DNA from: Alphaproteobacteria bacterium
GTDB taxonomy: Bacteria; Pseudomonadota; Alphaproteobacteria; Puniceispirillales; Puniceispirillaceae
DNA: 31,885 bases
Direction of reading: 5' to 3'
NCBI GenBank assembly: GCA_011522945.1
Contig: WTHY01000137.1
Location: forward strand, 1-31,885
The position numbers and the translations under genes were made by a program. A model generated the notes under the pieces. The model was not told the DNA's origin. It saw only the letters and a list, made by a program, of their open reading frames with translations, and did no database searches. Within the stretch, counting starts at the first letter, position 1, and every line of letters starts with the position of its first letter. Below, one piece after another: positions 1 to 8,240 of the stretch.

Positions 1-321
1 AAGATATGCAAACACCTCCTGCCCAGATTTTGTCAGAGATAAAATTTCAAATCTCTTATCTGTCTCGGTCACTACCCTTGTTAGATATTGTTTATCTTCT
101 AAGGCAGATACAGCCCGGCTGACCTTTGTTTTATGTAAGCCTGCCATTTCGCAAATAGCAGAAGCGGTCAGCGGTCCATAAAATCCTAGATGAAATAGAA
201 CCCTCCATTCGGTGCGGAGCATCCCAAATCTATCTTTATAAATCTTCTGAAAACTTATGGATGATTGTTCTGCAGCTCTATTGAGCAAATAGGGCAGAAA
301 ATCACTAATTACAAAGGACAT
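1..321 (-). CDS. MarR-family transcriptional regulator (3' end cut by window)
   Basis: The reverse strand reads open from an ATG at 321 down to the window edge, giving 107 residues without a stop. The protein begins MSFVISDFLPYLLNRAAEQS and continues with a winged-helix region: W-R-V-L-F-H-L, then L-T-A-S-A-I-C-E, then the recognition-helix segment HKTKVSRAVSALEDKQYL, then the wing with the conserved D-K-R (TETDKRFEILSLT). This order is characteristic of MarR repressors, which bind palindromic DNA as dimers and usually respond to aromatic ligands. The gene is divergent from the homogentisate operon, only about 92 bases from its start, so it is the natural candidate for the operon's regulator (inference). 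The C-terminal dimerisation helix is outside the window. Confidence 0.85.
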   Translation of the reverse strand, partial: MSFVISDFLPYLLNRAAEQSSISFQKIYKDRFGMLRTEWRVLFHLGFYGPLTASAICEMAGLHKTKVSRAVSALEDKQYLTRVVTETDKRFEILSLTKSGQEVFAYL

Positions 322-349
322 AGAAAAACCTTTCAGCAAAACAGAAACA

Positions 350-380
350 AGTTGATAGTTACATTTTCAACTAATATTAT
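350..380 (+). promoter_or_regulatory. Sigma70-type promoter with overlapping inverted repeat upstream of hmgA
   Basis: TTGATA at 352-357 and TATTAT at 375-380 are separated by exactly 17 bases, a good -35/-10 pair. An inverted repeat, AGTTGA at 350-355 and TCAACT at 367-372, covers the -35 box and most of the spacer. A repressor bound here would block RNA polymerase. The divergent MarR gene is the likely ligand (inference). Transcription would start near 387, leaving a short leader before the ATG at 414. Confidence 0.6.
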
Positions 381-413
381 TTTTGTCTAGTATTTCATAT
401 CATGAGGTTGGTC

Positions 414-1757
414 ATGGATAGAGAGATGATATCTGCTGATGGCGGCACATTGCATAAGGGCTATATGTCAGGTTTTGGGAATAGTTTTGAAACAGAAGCA
501 CTTCCAAACGCCTTACCACAAGGGCAAAATAGCCCACAAAAATGTGCCTACGGGCTCTATGGAGAGCAATTATCTGGTACAGCTTTCACAGCGCCATCTG
601 CTGAAAATGAACGAACATGGTGTTATCGCATTCGGCCATCTGTGAAACATACCGGAAAATTTCATCCTATTTCTGTGCCCTATTGGCGCTCTGCCCCGGC
701 GATTGATCCAAATGTCACAAGCCTTGGCCAATATCGCTGGGATCCCGTGCCACATAGTGAGGCGCCTTTAACTTGGATTACAGGCATGCGCACGATGACA
801 ACGGCAGGTGATGTAAACACACAGACAGGTATGGCAAGCCATGTCTATCTTGTAAATAGCGCAATGGATGATGCCTATTTTTATTCTGCTGATGGTGAGC
901 TCTTAATTGTACCACAAGCAGGGCGCCTGCGCTTTTACACAGAGCTTGGCATCATTGACCTATCTGTTGGAGAAATTGCTGTTATTCCCCGCGGATTACT
1001 CTATCGGGTTGCGGTTATTGAGGGGCCAGCACGTGGATTTGTCTGCGAGAATTATGGCCAGCCTTTCACCCTGCCAGATAGAGGACCAATTGGGGCGAAT
1101 TGTCTTGCTAATCGGCGCGATTTTAAAACCCCTGTCGCTGCGTTTGAGGATCGTGAGGTGCCGTCGAGCGTAACGATCAAATGGTGTGGCCAGTTTCATG
1201 AATGCACCATAGGGCACAGCCCTTTAGATGTTGTGGCCTGGCATGGAAATTATGCACCCTTTAAATATGATTTGCGTGATTATTGCCCTGTTGGTGCTGT
1301 GCTATTTGACCATCCTGATCCCTCAATATTTACTGTATTAACAGCACCGTCTGGCATGCCAGGCACGGCAAATATCGATTTTGTGCTCTTCACAGACCGC
1401 TGGATGGTTGCTGAACATACATTCAGGCCACCTTGGTATCATAAGAATGTAATGTCTGAATTTATGGGAAATATATTTGGCCAATATGATGCCAAACTGA
1501 CAGGCTTTGTACCTGGCGGCATGTCACTCCATAATATGATGTTGCCACATGGTCCTGATAGAGATGCATTTGAAGGTGCCTCTAATGCTGAATTACAGCC
1601 ACGTAAGCTAGAGAATACAATGTCCTTTATGTTTGAGACAAGATTTCCGCAACATCTGACAGCATTCGCAGCAAAAGAGGCACCTTTGCAAGATGATTAT
1701 ATTGAATGCTGGACAGATTTAGATAAGAAATTTGATGGCTCAATCGACCCAAAGTAA
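414..1757 (+). CDS. hmgA: Homogentisate 1,2-dioxygenase
   Basis: This enzyme opens the ring of homogentisate with O2 to give maleylacetoacetate, the central step of tyrosine/phenylacetate-type catabolism. The start of the fold is recognisable as YMSGFGNSFETEALP. The Fe(II) ligands are visible in PWYHKNVMSEF (H343 and E349) and MLPHGPD (H379), numbering from the ATG at 414. The length of 447 residues is normal for the family. An in-frame ATG also lies at 402, but the one at 414 has GAGG six bases upstream, and 402 would leave a very short leader after the predicted promoter, so 414 is preferred. It is the first gene of a six-gene plus-strand operon and fahA follows after 33 bases. The cytosolic assignment is confident. 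Confidence 0.97.
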   Translation: MDREMISADGGTLHKGYMSGFGNSFETEALPNALPQGQNSPQKCAYGLYGEQLSGTAFTAPSAENERTWCYRIRPSVKHTGKFHPISVPYWRSAPAIDPNVTSLGQYRWDPVPHSEAPLTWITGMRTMTTAGDVNTQTGMASHVYLVNSAMDDAYFYSADGELLIVPQAGRLRFYTELGIIDLSVGEIAVIPRGLLYRVAVIEGPARGFVCENYGQPFTLPDRGPIGANCLANRRDFKTPVAAFEDREVPSSVTIKWCGQFHECTIGHSPLDVVAWHGNYAPFKYDLRDYCPVGAVLFDHPDPSIFTVLTAPSGMPGTANIDFVLFTDRWMVAEHTFRPPWYHKNVMSEFMGNIFGQYDAKLTGFVPGGMSLHNMMLPHGPDRDAFEGASNAELQPRKLENTMSFMFETRFPQHLTAFAAKEAPLQDDYIECWTDLDKKFDGSIDPK

Positions 1758-1790
1758 ATGTTCTGTTTTGAATTAGATTAGGAAGACATA

Positions 1791-3035
1791 ATGTTAAAAC
1801 CAAGTTGGGTGACAAGTGCAAATACTGCAGACACCCCCTTCCCCTTAAATAATTTGCCATATGGTGTGTTTTCAACAGCCAGTCTCACACCACGTTGCGG
1901 CGTGGCTATCGGTGATCAGATTTTTGACTGTCAGGCAGCTGAAATGTCCGGTCTGATATCTGGTCTGTATGAAGCGCCGCTTTTTGCACAGGCAGACTGG
2001 AATGCGGTTATGGAGGCTGGCAAATCGCTATGGTCAGCACTTCGGCAGCGCTTAACAGATATTCTAGCGGACGGATCTGTGTCTCAGACAGCTGCACAAG
2101 CCTGCCTTATCGCACAGTCTGATGCTGAGATGCACTTACCATTCCGTGTGTCTGAATTCACAGATTTCTATGCAGGACGCCATCATGCCACAAATGTAGG
2201 CACGATGTTTCGCGGTGCTGAAAATGCCTTACCGCCAAACTGGCTACATATCCCGATTGGATATAATGGCCGTGCCTCTTCTGTAGTTATAAGCGGCACG
2301 GATATTCAACGCCCCTGGGGTCAACTAAAGGCACCAGATGCTGAAAGTCCTGTCTTTGCCCCTTCCAGGCGGTTCGATTTTGAACTTGAAATGGGTGCGA
2401 TTGTTGGCACAGCAAGCTCAGGGCAAGTGTCTGTTGATACAGCTGATAATATGATTTTTGGCTATGTACTTTTAAATGACTGGTCTGCACGTGATATTCA
2501 AGCATGGGAATATCAGCCTTTGGGGCCATTTCAGGCAAAGGCAACGGCAACAAGCATCAGCCCCTGGATTGTCACAACTGAGGCACTTGCGCCCTTCAGA
2601 TGCATGACCCCGCCACGTGAGGTGCCACTATTACCACATCTGCAAGATACAGGCCCAATGTTATTTGATATTGACCTGCGTGTAACACACACCACGCCTG
2701 AAGGGGCGGACACAGTGCTAGCTGATACAAATTACAGGGAAATGTATTATTCCTCCGCTCAGCAATTAGCCCATCATACAAGCTCTGGTTGTCCAATGCG
2801 GTCAGGTGATTTACTCGGCTCAGGCACCATTTCTGGCGCTAGGGAAACCGAACGTGGTAGTTTATTGGAGCTGTCCTGGGGCGGTAAAACACCTGTCAGC
2901 CTGTCAGATGGCAGTTCACGCAGCTTCATAGAAGATGGGGATATGATCACGCTCGAAGGACAGGCCAAAGGTGATGGATATCAAATTGGATTTGGACACT
3001 GTGTCGGCACAGTTTTGCCAGCAGATACGAAATAA
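1791..3035 (+). CDS. fahA: Fumarylacetoacetase
   Basis: This enzyme hydrolyses fumarylacetoacetate to fumarate and acetoacetate, the last step of homogentisate breakdown. The protein has 414 residues, the usual length. It has the small N-terminal SH3-like domain followed by the catalytic fold. Diagnostic stretches are DFYAGRHHATNVGTMFRG, which carries the catalytic histidine region, then FDFELEMG with metal-binding acidic residues, then NDWSARDIQAWEYQPLGPF. A strong Shine-Dalgarno (AGGAAG) sits six bases before the ATG. It lies between hmgA and the metallo-beta-lactamase-like gene in the same operon. Identification is secure. Confidence 0.96.
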   Translation: MLKPSWVTSANTADTPFPLNNLPYGVFSTASLTPRCGVAIGDQIFDCQAAEMSGLISGLYEAPLFAQADWNAVMEAGKSLWSALRQRLTDILADGSVSQTAAQACLIAQSDAEMHLPFRVSEFTDFYAGRHHATNVGTMFRGAENALPPNWLHIPIGYNGRASSVVISGTDIQRPWGQLKAPDAESPVFAPSRRFDFELEMGAIVGTASSGQVSVDTADNMIFGYVLLNDWSARDIQAWEYQPLGPFQAKATATSISPWIVTTEALAPFRCMTPPREVPLLPHLQDTGPMLFDIDLRVTHTTPEGADTVLADTNYREMYYSSAQQLAHHTSSGCPMRSGDLLGSGTISGARETERGSLLELSWGGKTPVSLSDGSSRSFIEDGDMITLEGQAKGDGYQIGFGHCVGTVLPADTK

Positions 3036-3053
3036 AATACAGAGGCACATAAT

Positions 3054-4004
3054 ATGACAAAAGCATTCGCATCACAGGCTGATTTGGACGAAAAAACCAT
3101 CAGCTTTACCGAAATCGGGGATGGGCTATATGCATTCACAGCTGAGGGCGATCCAAATTCCGGGGTCATTATCGGTGATGATTGTGTGATGGTTGTAGAG
3201 GCACAGGCCACACCAAGACTGGCGCAAAAAGTCATCGATTGTATACGTAGCGTGACAGACAAGCCAATCACCCATTTGGCCCTTACACATTACCATGCGG
3301 TGCGCGTGCTTGGTGCTTCAGCATTTGGGGCGCAAAACATCCTTATGTCAGATAAAGCACGTTCGATGGTTGTCGAACGTGGACAGGAAGATTGGGATAG
3401 TGAATTTGGCCGCTTTCCCCGTCTATTTCAGGGCCATGAAGATATTCCCGGCCTGACCTGGCCAACCACCACATTTGCCACGTCTATGAGTGTCTATCTT
3501 GGTCAACGCAAAGTCGATCTGATGCATTTAGGGCGTGCCCATACTGCAGGTGACATCGTTATTCATGTACCTGATCAGAATGTCATGTTCACAGGCGATA
3601 TTGTAGAATATCATTCTGCCTGTTATTGCGGGGATGGGCATTTCAAGGACTGGAATAGCACCTTGGATGCTATTAAGGGCTTTGATGTGGATGCAATTGC
3701 ACCTGGCAGAGGGGATGCTCTGATCGGCAAGGATATGGTTTCAGCCGCGATTGAAAGCACACGTGATTTTGTCTCTTCCACCTACAAGCCTGTTGCCAGA
3801 ATTGCGGCACGCAATGGCTCTCTTAGTGAGGCGATGCAGGCTGTACGTGCCGAATGCGATCCAAAATTCCGTGACTATGCCATTTATGAGCATTGCCTGC
3901 CCTTCAATGTTACACGCGCCTATGATGAAGCACGTGGCATCGATACACCGCGCATCTGGACTGCCGAGCGGGATCAGGCCATGTGGGCTGACCTTCAAGG
4001 GTAA
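3054..4004 (+). CDS. Atypical metallo-beta-lactamase-fold protein of the homogentisate operon
   Basis: The 316-residue protein has the MBL-fold plan: an N-terminal sheet with GVIIGDDCVMVVEAQ, a motif-A position, GRAHTAGD (H163), TGDIVEYHSACYCGDGH (D182) and a motif near APGRGDAL. The metal site is altered. The usual HxHxDH reads H79-Y-H81-A-V83-R84, so the Asp and third His are replaced, and the usual PGHG histidine is Arg219. The binuclear zinc site is therefore incomplete; H79, H81, H163 and D182 remain. The gene sits 18 bases after fahA and 21 before an FAD monooxygenase. I infer a role linked to aromatic breakdown, such as hydrolysis of a pathway ester or thioester or disposal of a by-product, but no reaction can be assigned. 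A mononuclear hydrolase or a non-catalytic protein are both possible. Confidence 0.85.
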   Translation: MTKAFASQADLDEKTISFTEIGDGLYAFTAEGDPNSGVIIGDDCVMVVEAQATPRLAQKVIDCIRSVTDKPITHLALTHYHAVRVLGASAFGAQNILMSDKARSMVVERGQEDWDSEFGRFPRLFQGHEDIPGLTWPTTTFATSMSVYLGQRKVDLMHLGRAHTAGDIVIHVPDQNVMFTGDIVEYHSACYCGDGHFKDWNSTLDAIKGFDVDAIAPGRGDALIGKDMVSAAIESTRDFVSSTYKPVARIAARNGSLSEAMQAVRAECDPKFRDYAIYEHCLPFNVTRAYDEARGIDTPRIWTAERDQAMWADLQG

Positions 4005-4025
4005 AACATCAGGTGAGTTTGTCAG

Positions 4026-5633
4026 ATGCCACGCTATAATTACCAACCATTTCCCTATCAAAGACCGCCAGGGTTAGATGTAGAGGAGCCTCGTCATCAG
4101 ATTGTCATTGTGGGCGCGGGCCCTATCGGCCTTGCAATGGCTATCGATCTGGCACAGCGCGGCATTGCCTCTGTCATACTGGATGATAATAATGTTGTGT
4201 CAGTCGGCTCAAGAGCGATTTGCTGGGCGAAACGCACATTGGAAATTTTTGACCGGCTTGGCGTTGGCGAACGTATGTTGGAAAAAGGTGTTGTCTGGAA
4301 AGTTGGCCGTTTATTTGACGGAGATGCACAAATTTATGAATTTGACCTGCTTCCAGAAGCTGGACATAAATATCCAGCCTTTATAAATCTCCAGCAATAT
4401 TATGTTGAACAATATCTTGTTGAACGTGCACAGGCGTTTCCGGACCTGATCGATTTGCGCTTTAAAAATAAGCTGCTTGAACATGTAGATGCCGGAACAT
4501 TCGTTAAGCTTGAAATTGAAACCCCTGATGGACTCTACAGTTTAGAGACACGCTATTTACTTGCCTGTGATGGGGCAGGCTCTCCGACACGAAAGCGTAT
4601 GGACCTTGCCTTTGATGGTCAGGTGTTTGATGAGCATTTTCTCATCGCAGATGTGGAAATGGATACCTCGCCTTTTGAAACAGAGACGCCTGAGAGATGG
4701 TTCTGGTTTAACCCCCCCTTTCATCAAGGCCAGTCAGCGTTGCTGCATCAGCAACCAGATAATATCTATCGCATAGACCTGCAGCTAGACCCAGATGCCG
4801 ATCCAGAAGAAGAAGCCTCTGAAGCGAAAGTCCTGCCACGTATTAAAGCCATTATGGGCGATAAACCCTTCAAATTAGACTGGATGAGTGTCTATAAATT
4901 TCGTTGCGCAGCCTTACAGAAATTTGTTCATGGACGCGTTATCTTTGTTGGTGATAGTGCGCATGTTGTGAGCCCCTTCGGCGCGCGTGGCGGCAATGGG
5001 GGTATTCATGATGTGGATAATCTTGGGTGGAAATTGGCACATATTCTGACAGACATATCACCCGAAAGCCTGCTGGATAGCTATGATGAAGAACGCGGAC
5101 ATGGCGCTGCTGAAAATATCGCCAATTCTGCCCGTGCGACAACATTTATGACACCGAAAAACGCCTCTGAAATGCGCTTTCGAGAGGCTGTTTTAACGCT
5201 TGCTAGCGATGCGCCTTTTGCGCAAAAGCTCATAAATTCTGGCAGATTATCGCTGCCCTGCAGTCTGGCAGGCATGTCTTTACAAACAGAGGGACAGACA
5301 AAATATATCAAGGGCGCCATTGCACCAGGAACGGCTATTCCTGATGCCCCATTAGCAGGGGGCCATTGGTTAATTGAGCTGCTGAACAGGCAATTTTGTC
5401 TAATTGGCATAGGCAATATTGCCTTGCCTGAGATTGCAGGTTTACAGCGCATTGGCATTTCACAAATGTCACAAGATTATCGCTGCTTTGAGGATAGTGA
5501 CGGGCTTGTTGCGGCCCGTTACGGCACTGATATTGCCTATCTCATCCGGCCAGATGGACATTGTGCCGCGCTGTTCACTGCAGACACAATTTCAGATGTT
5601 GCAGCCGCATTCTCAACTGCCAAAGGATGCTGA
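4026..5633 (+). CDS. FAD-dependent aromatic monooxygenase (class A, MhpA/PheA-like)
   Basis: A 535-residue flavoprotein hydroxylase. The N-terminal FAD-binding GxGxxG reads IVIVGAGPIGLAMAIDLAQRG near residues 27-47. The second FAD motif is GDSAHVVSPFGARGGNGG near residue 309. The C-terminus ends in the thioredoxin-like segment typical of MhpA/phenol hydroxylase relatives (ARYGTDIAYLIRPDGH). Such enzymes hydroxylate phenolic rings with NAD(P)H and O2. Its place inside the homogentisate operon suggests that it makes homogentisate or a close precursor, for example from a hydroxyphenylacetate. That substrate is inference. AGGTGAG lies upstream of the ATG. No separate reductase is present, as expected for single-component class A enzymes. 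Confidence 0.9.
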   Translation: MPRYNYQPFPYQRPPGLDVEEPRHQIVIVGAGPIGLAMAIDLAQRGIASVILDDNNVVSVGSRAICWAKRTLEIFDRLGVGERMLEKGVVWKVGRLFDGDAQIYEFDLLPEAGHKYPAFINLQQYYVEQYLVERAQAFPDLIDLRFKNKLLEHVDAGTFVKLEIETPDGLYSLETRYLLACDGAGSPTRKRMDLAFDGQVFDEHFLIADVEMDTSPFETETPERWFWFNPPFHQGQSALLHQQPDNIYRIDLQLDPDADPEEEASEAKVLPRIKAIMGDKPFKLDWMSVYKFRCAALQKFVHGRVIFVGDSAHVVSPFGARGGNGGIHDVDNLGWKLAHILTDISPESLLDSYDEERGHGAAENIANSARATTFMTPKNASEMRFREAVLTLASDAPFAQKLINSGRLSLPCSLAGMSLQTEGQTKYIKGAIAPGTAIPDAPLAGGHWLIELLNRQFCLIGIGNIALPEIAGLQRIGISQMSQDYRCFEDSDGLVAARYGTDIAYLIRPDGHCAALFTADTISDVAAAFSTAKGC

Positions 5634-5663
5634 CTACAGCACGTATTTGAAGGGATATTGATC

Positions 5664-5876
5664 ATGCCAGATACAGAGATAGACCTATTACGGGATAATT
5701 TGTCTCCTCATGGAGATATAATTTATAGCAAATTAATTGCGGCTTATGACGGGCTTGATGAGAAAGCAAGTGCGGCTTTAAGTGCAAGATTAATTTTGCT
5801 GATGGCAAATCAGATTGGCACGCCAGCTATATTAGACGCACTTATCGAAACAGCACGGCAATATGAAGATGCCTGA
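5664..5876 (+). CDS. DUF2783-family small protein
   Basis: A 70-residue acidic helical protein. The core LSARLILLMANQIGTPAILDALIETAR matches what I recall of the DUF2783 family, small proteins encoded next to FAD monooxygenases in aromatic catabolic clusters. A TTG two codons upstream (5658) also opens the frame, but the ATG at 5664 is better spaced from the AAGGG at 5650-5654. Its end overlaps the start of maiA by 8-14 bases, so the two are translationally coupled. No biochemical function is known to me. An accessory or stabilising role for the adjacent flavoprotein is a guess. Confidence 0.85.
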   Translation: MPDTEIDLLRDNLSPHGDIIYSKLIAAYDGLDEKASAALSARLILLMANQIGTPAILDALIETARQYEDA

Positions 5877-6504
5877 AATCACACTATATGATTATCACCG
5901 ATCAACGGCTGCCTATCGGGTCCGCATTGTCTTGGGCCTAGCCGGACTATCCTACCAGTCAATAGCTGTCGATTTACTAGAGGCTGAACATAAATCGAAC
6001 CAGCATCTGGAACGTAACCCGCAAGGGCTGGTACCTGTAATTGAAATTGACGGACACTATCTCACGCAATCTCTCGCTATCATCAGATATCTGAATAGCA
6101 CATATCAACTTGGCTTATTGCCAGATGATCACTGGCAGGCGGCGCAAATAGAAGCGGCTGCGTTTGCAATTGCGATGGATATTCATCCTATTTGCAATTT
6201 AAGTGTCATGCGTCATGCAACCGGCGGAGAGGAGCCAGCACGCACAGACTGGATGCAGCATTTCATTCGCCCAGGCTTAGAGGCTTTCGAAGCGCTGATT
6301 TCAGCCCCAGATTTTAAACAATCTGCAGGTGCATTTTGTGCAGGCGCCCAACCGTCAATCGCAGATATCTGCCTTATACCACAGCTTTATAATGCAAAAA
6401 GATGGAAAGTAGATTATGCAGATTTACCAGCCATCTGCGCGGCAGAGATAGCCTGTGCAGAGCTAGATGCCTTTGCAGCTGCACATCCCGACAAACTAAT
6501 TTGA
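5863..6504 (+). CDS. maiA: Maleylacetoacetate isomerase (zeta-class GST)
   Basis: This enzyme isomerises maleylacetoacetate to fumarylacetoacetate using glutathione, bridging HmgA and FahA. The N-terminal GST domain carries RSTAAYRVRIVLGLAGL, equivalent to the S-S/T-A-x-YRVR active-site segment of bacterial isomerases. It then has NPQGLVPVIEIDG with the cis-proline and TQSLAIIRYL with the glutathione gamma-Glu contact serine. The length of 213 residues is typical. Two ATGs (5863 and 5869) are possible; both overlap the preceding gene. It is the last gene of the operon. No strong terminator was seen after it. Confidence 0.93.
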   Translation: MKMPEITLYDYHRSTAAYRVRIVLGLAGLSYQSIAVDLLEAEHKSNQHLERNPQGLVPVIEIDGHYLTQSLAIIRYLNSTYQLGLLPDDHWQAAQIEAAAFAIAMDIHPICNLSVMRHATGGEEPARTDWMQHFIRPGLEAFEALISAPDFKQSAGAFCAGAQPSIADICLIPQLYNAKRWKVDYADLPAICAAEIACAELDAFAAAHPDKLI

Positions 6505-6606
6505 ACCGGCCAAATTGAGTCGGCCAAATTCATTTATAAAAATCTAATGCATATGCCGCACATGACTCTTAAAAAAATGGCGCCTCTCTCCGCTAACTTG
6601 TAATAG

Positions 6607-6625
6607 GCTGACACAACATGTCAGC
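6607..6625. repeat. Perfect 7-bp inverted repeat (5-base spacer)
   Basis: GCTGACA at 6607-6613 and TGTCAGC at 6619-6625 flank CAACA. There is no T-run, so it is more likely an operator or a leader hairpin for the gene starting at 6682 than a terminator. Just upstream, CGGCCAAATT occurs twice (6507-6516 and 6521-6530) directly after the maiA stop. Confidence 0.4.
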
Positions 6626-6681
6626 ATTCACACAGCGCAAAAGCACGTAAACTAGGGTTAAGATCAGGATCGTCTAAAACC

Positions 6682-7170
6682 ATGTCATATTACGAATTTG
6701 CCTTTACAGGACAGGTAGAGACGCTGGCTATTGGTAAGACAAACCCCCTTTATTATTCTGTCATTCTGCTTCCAGATGAACTGATTTTAAAGCTGCCTTT
6801 TGCAACCTATCCCAGATTACGCGTGATTGGTGAGGTCGCTGAAATGCCAGTGCGCGGCGCCTGGCAACCTGTTGGTGATGGCCGTAAATATTTTATTCTA
6901 TCGGCCCAATTTTTAAAGGCGGCCGGTTTAACTGTTGGCGCCCCGACTGAGATGCGTTTTAATATTGATGATCAGGATTATGTGGAGGTGCCTGCCATAC
7001 TCGCAGATAGCTTGAAACGCCAATCTGGGATCCAGAAGGTTTGGGATGGTTTGACAGCTGGTAAGAAACGCTTTCATTGTCATTCGATAGCCTCAGCAAA
7101 AACTGAGGCGACACGCACGAAACGCACCGAAAGCGTTATAAATATGCTGCAGGATATGCCTGAAAGCTAA
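6682..7170 (+). CDS. DUF1905 / YdeI-OmdA domain protein
   Basis: A 162-residue protein with two recognisable parts. Residues 1-100 form a small beta-barrel-like DUF1905 domain (FAFTGQVETLAI, RLRVIGEVAEMPVRGAWQP, GRKYFILSAQFLKAAG). Residues 110-160 match the YdeI/OmpD-associated helical motif (KVWDGLTAGKKRFHCHSIASAK, ending TRTKRTESVINML). Members are cytosolic and have been linked by name to bacteriocin protection, but no mechanism is established. It stands alone, with a 177-base upstream gap holding an inverted repeat. The assignment to the family is good; a function cannot be given. Confidence 0.8.
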   Translation: MSYYEFAFTGQVETLAIGKTNPLYYSVILLPDELILKLPFATYPRLRVIGEVAEMPVRGAWQPVGDGRKYFILSAQFLKAAGLTVGAPTEMRFNIDDQDYVEVPAILADSLKRQSGIQKVWDGLTAGKKRFHCHSIASAKTEATRTKRTESVINMLQDMPES

Positions 7171-7209
7171 TCTATAGATACTGATATATCGGCAATGGCA
7201 ATTTCTATG

Positions 7210-7232
7210 TACCATGCCGCTTTCCCATGGTA
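7210..7232. repeat. 7-bp inverted repeat between DUF1905 gene and the EEP hydrolase
   Basis: TACCATG at 7210-7216 and CATGGTA at 7226-7232 with a 9-base loop lie 40-70 bases downstream of the preceding stop and about 50 bases before the next start. No U-tract follows. It is either a weak terminator or a regulatory site. Confidence 0.3.
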
Positions 7233-7280
7233 GGACAGATCAGAGTTATGCGTTTTCAATATCTGTAAAAGGGGCTGACA

Positions 7281-8240
7281 ATGTTACGGTTCAGTTTAGC
7301 AATTTTACCATTAGTTTTTGCCTTTGAGGCACAGGCCTTAACCTTCAAATCTGGCGGGTCTGTAAATGGTGGTGAAGCTGCCCCTAATAGTGCGGAAATT
7401 GCAGCAGCTATTGCAACATGCCAATCAGAGTCAACTATTGCGAGCAGCTCAGAGCCGATGCAGGTTATGTCTTACAATATCCGCTATGATAATCCAGGAG
7501 ATGGAAAGAATAACTGGAAATATAGAGCACCAAAGGTTGCCAGCATGTTTGAGACACATGATGTGGCGCTGGGTGGTCTCCAAGAAGTGTTACATAGTCA
7601 GCTAGACTGGCTACAAGATGCCTTGCCAGACTATGAATTCATCGGTGTAGGACGTGATGATGGAAAAACAGAAGGGGAATATGCGCCAATCTTTTTCCGG
7701 AAAGCTGACTTTGAGTTAGTAAATACAGACACAATATGGCTTAGCAAAACACCAAATGAACCAGGCAGCAAAGGTTGGGATGCAGCATTGCCACGTATCA
7801 CCACTTTTGCCACGCTACGTCACAAGGCCAGTGATACGAAAATACTGCTCGGAAGCGCCCATTATGACCATCGCGGCAGCAGAGCCCGCGTGAATAGTGG
7901 CGCTGTTATCCATGACTATATTACAGAGACTCTTGCCTCTGATGATTTGCCGATGGTGATTTTGACAGGTGATTTTAATGACACACCAAATTCGGCAACA
8001 ACACGTGCGATTGAGACTAAAAATTGCCTGTTTGATGCACGCCGGCTGGCAGCAGATGTCACAGGCCCAAACTCAACCTGGAATGGGTTTCGCTCGGTCG
8101 CTGCCTATGAACGACTAGATTATGTCTTTTTAAATCCAGCTGTGCCTGTGATGAAACATGTGATTGATGATAGACGGATTGAAAAGCGATATCCCTCAGA
8201 TCATTTGCCTGTGATTATATCAATCAGCACACCTAATTAA
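7281..8240 (+). CDS. Exported endonuclease/exonuclease/phosphatase-family hydrolase
   Basis: A 319-residue protein with a signal peptide (MLRFSLAILPLVFAFEAQA, cleavage after AQA). The DNase I-like fold is shown by MSYNIRYDN, GGLQEVL (metal-binding Glu), SAHYDHRG (catalytic His), LTGDFNDTPNS (Asp-x-Asn), RLDYVFL and the terminal SDHLPVI His. Small secreted members of this family act on nucleic acids, sphingomyelin or phosphoinositides; the NIRYDNPGDGKNNW start is common in bacterial exported members of unknown substrate. It acts in the periplasm or outside the cell. AAAGGGG is the ribosome site. It may help scavenge phosphate or nucleotides, which is inference. Confidence 0.9.
   Translation: MLRFSLAILPLVFAFEAQALTFKSGGSVNGGEAAPNSAEIAAAIATCQSESTIASSSEPMQVMSYNIRYDNPGDGKNNWKYRAPKVASMFETHDVALGGLQEVLHSQLDWLQDALPDYEFIGVGRDDGKTEGEYAPIFFRKADFELVNTDTIWLSKTPNEPGSKGWDAALPRITTFATLRHKASDTKILLGSAHYDHRGSRARVNSGAVIHDYITETLASDDLPMVILTGDFNDTPNSATTRAIETKNCLFDARRLAADVTGPNSTWNGFRSVAAYERLDYVFLNPAVPVMKHVIDDRRIEKRYPSDHLPVIISISTPN

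Noticed and set aside
996..1217. Minus-strand frames inside hmgA and similar frames opposite other genes
   Set aside because: They lie wholly within well-supported genes and show no motif or ribosome site.
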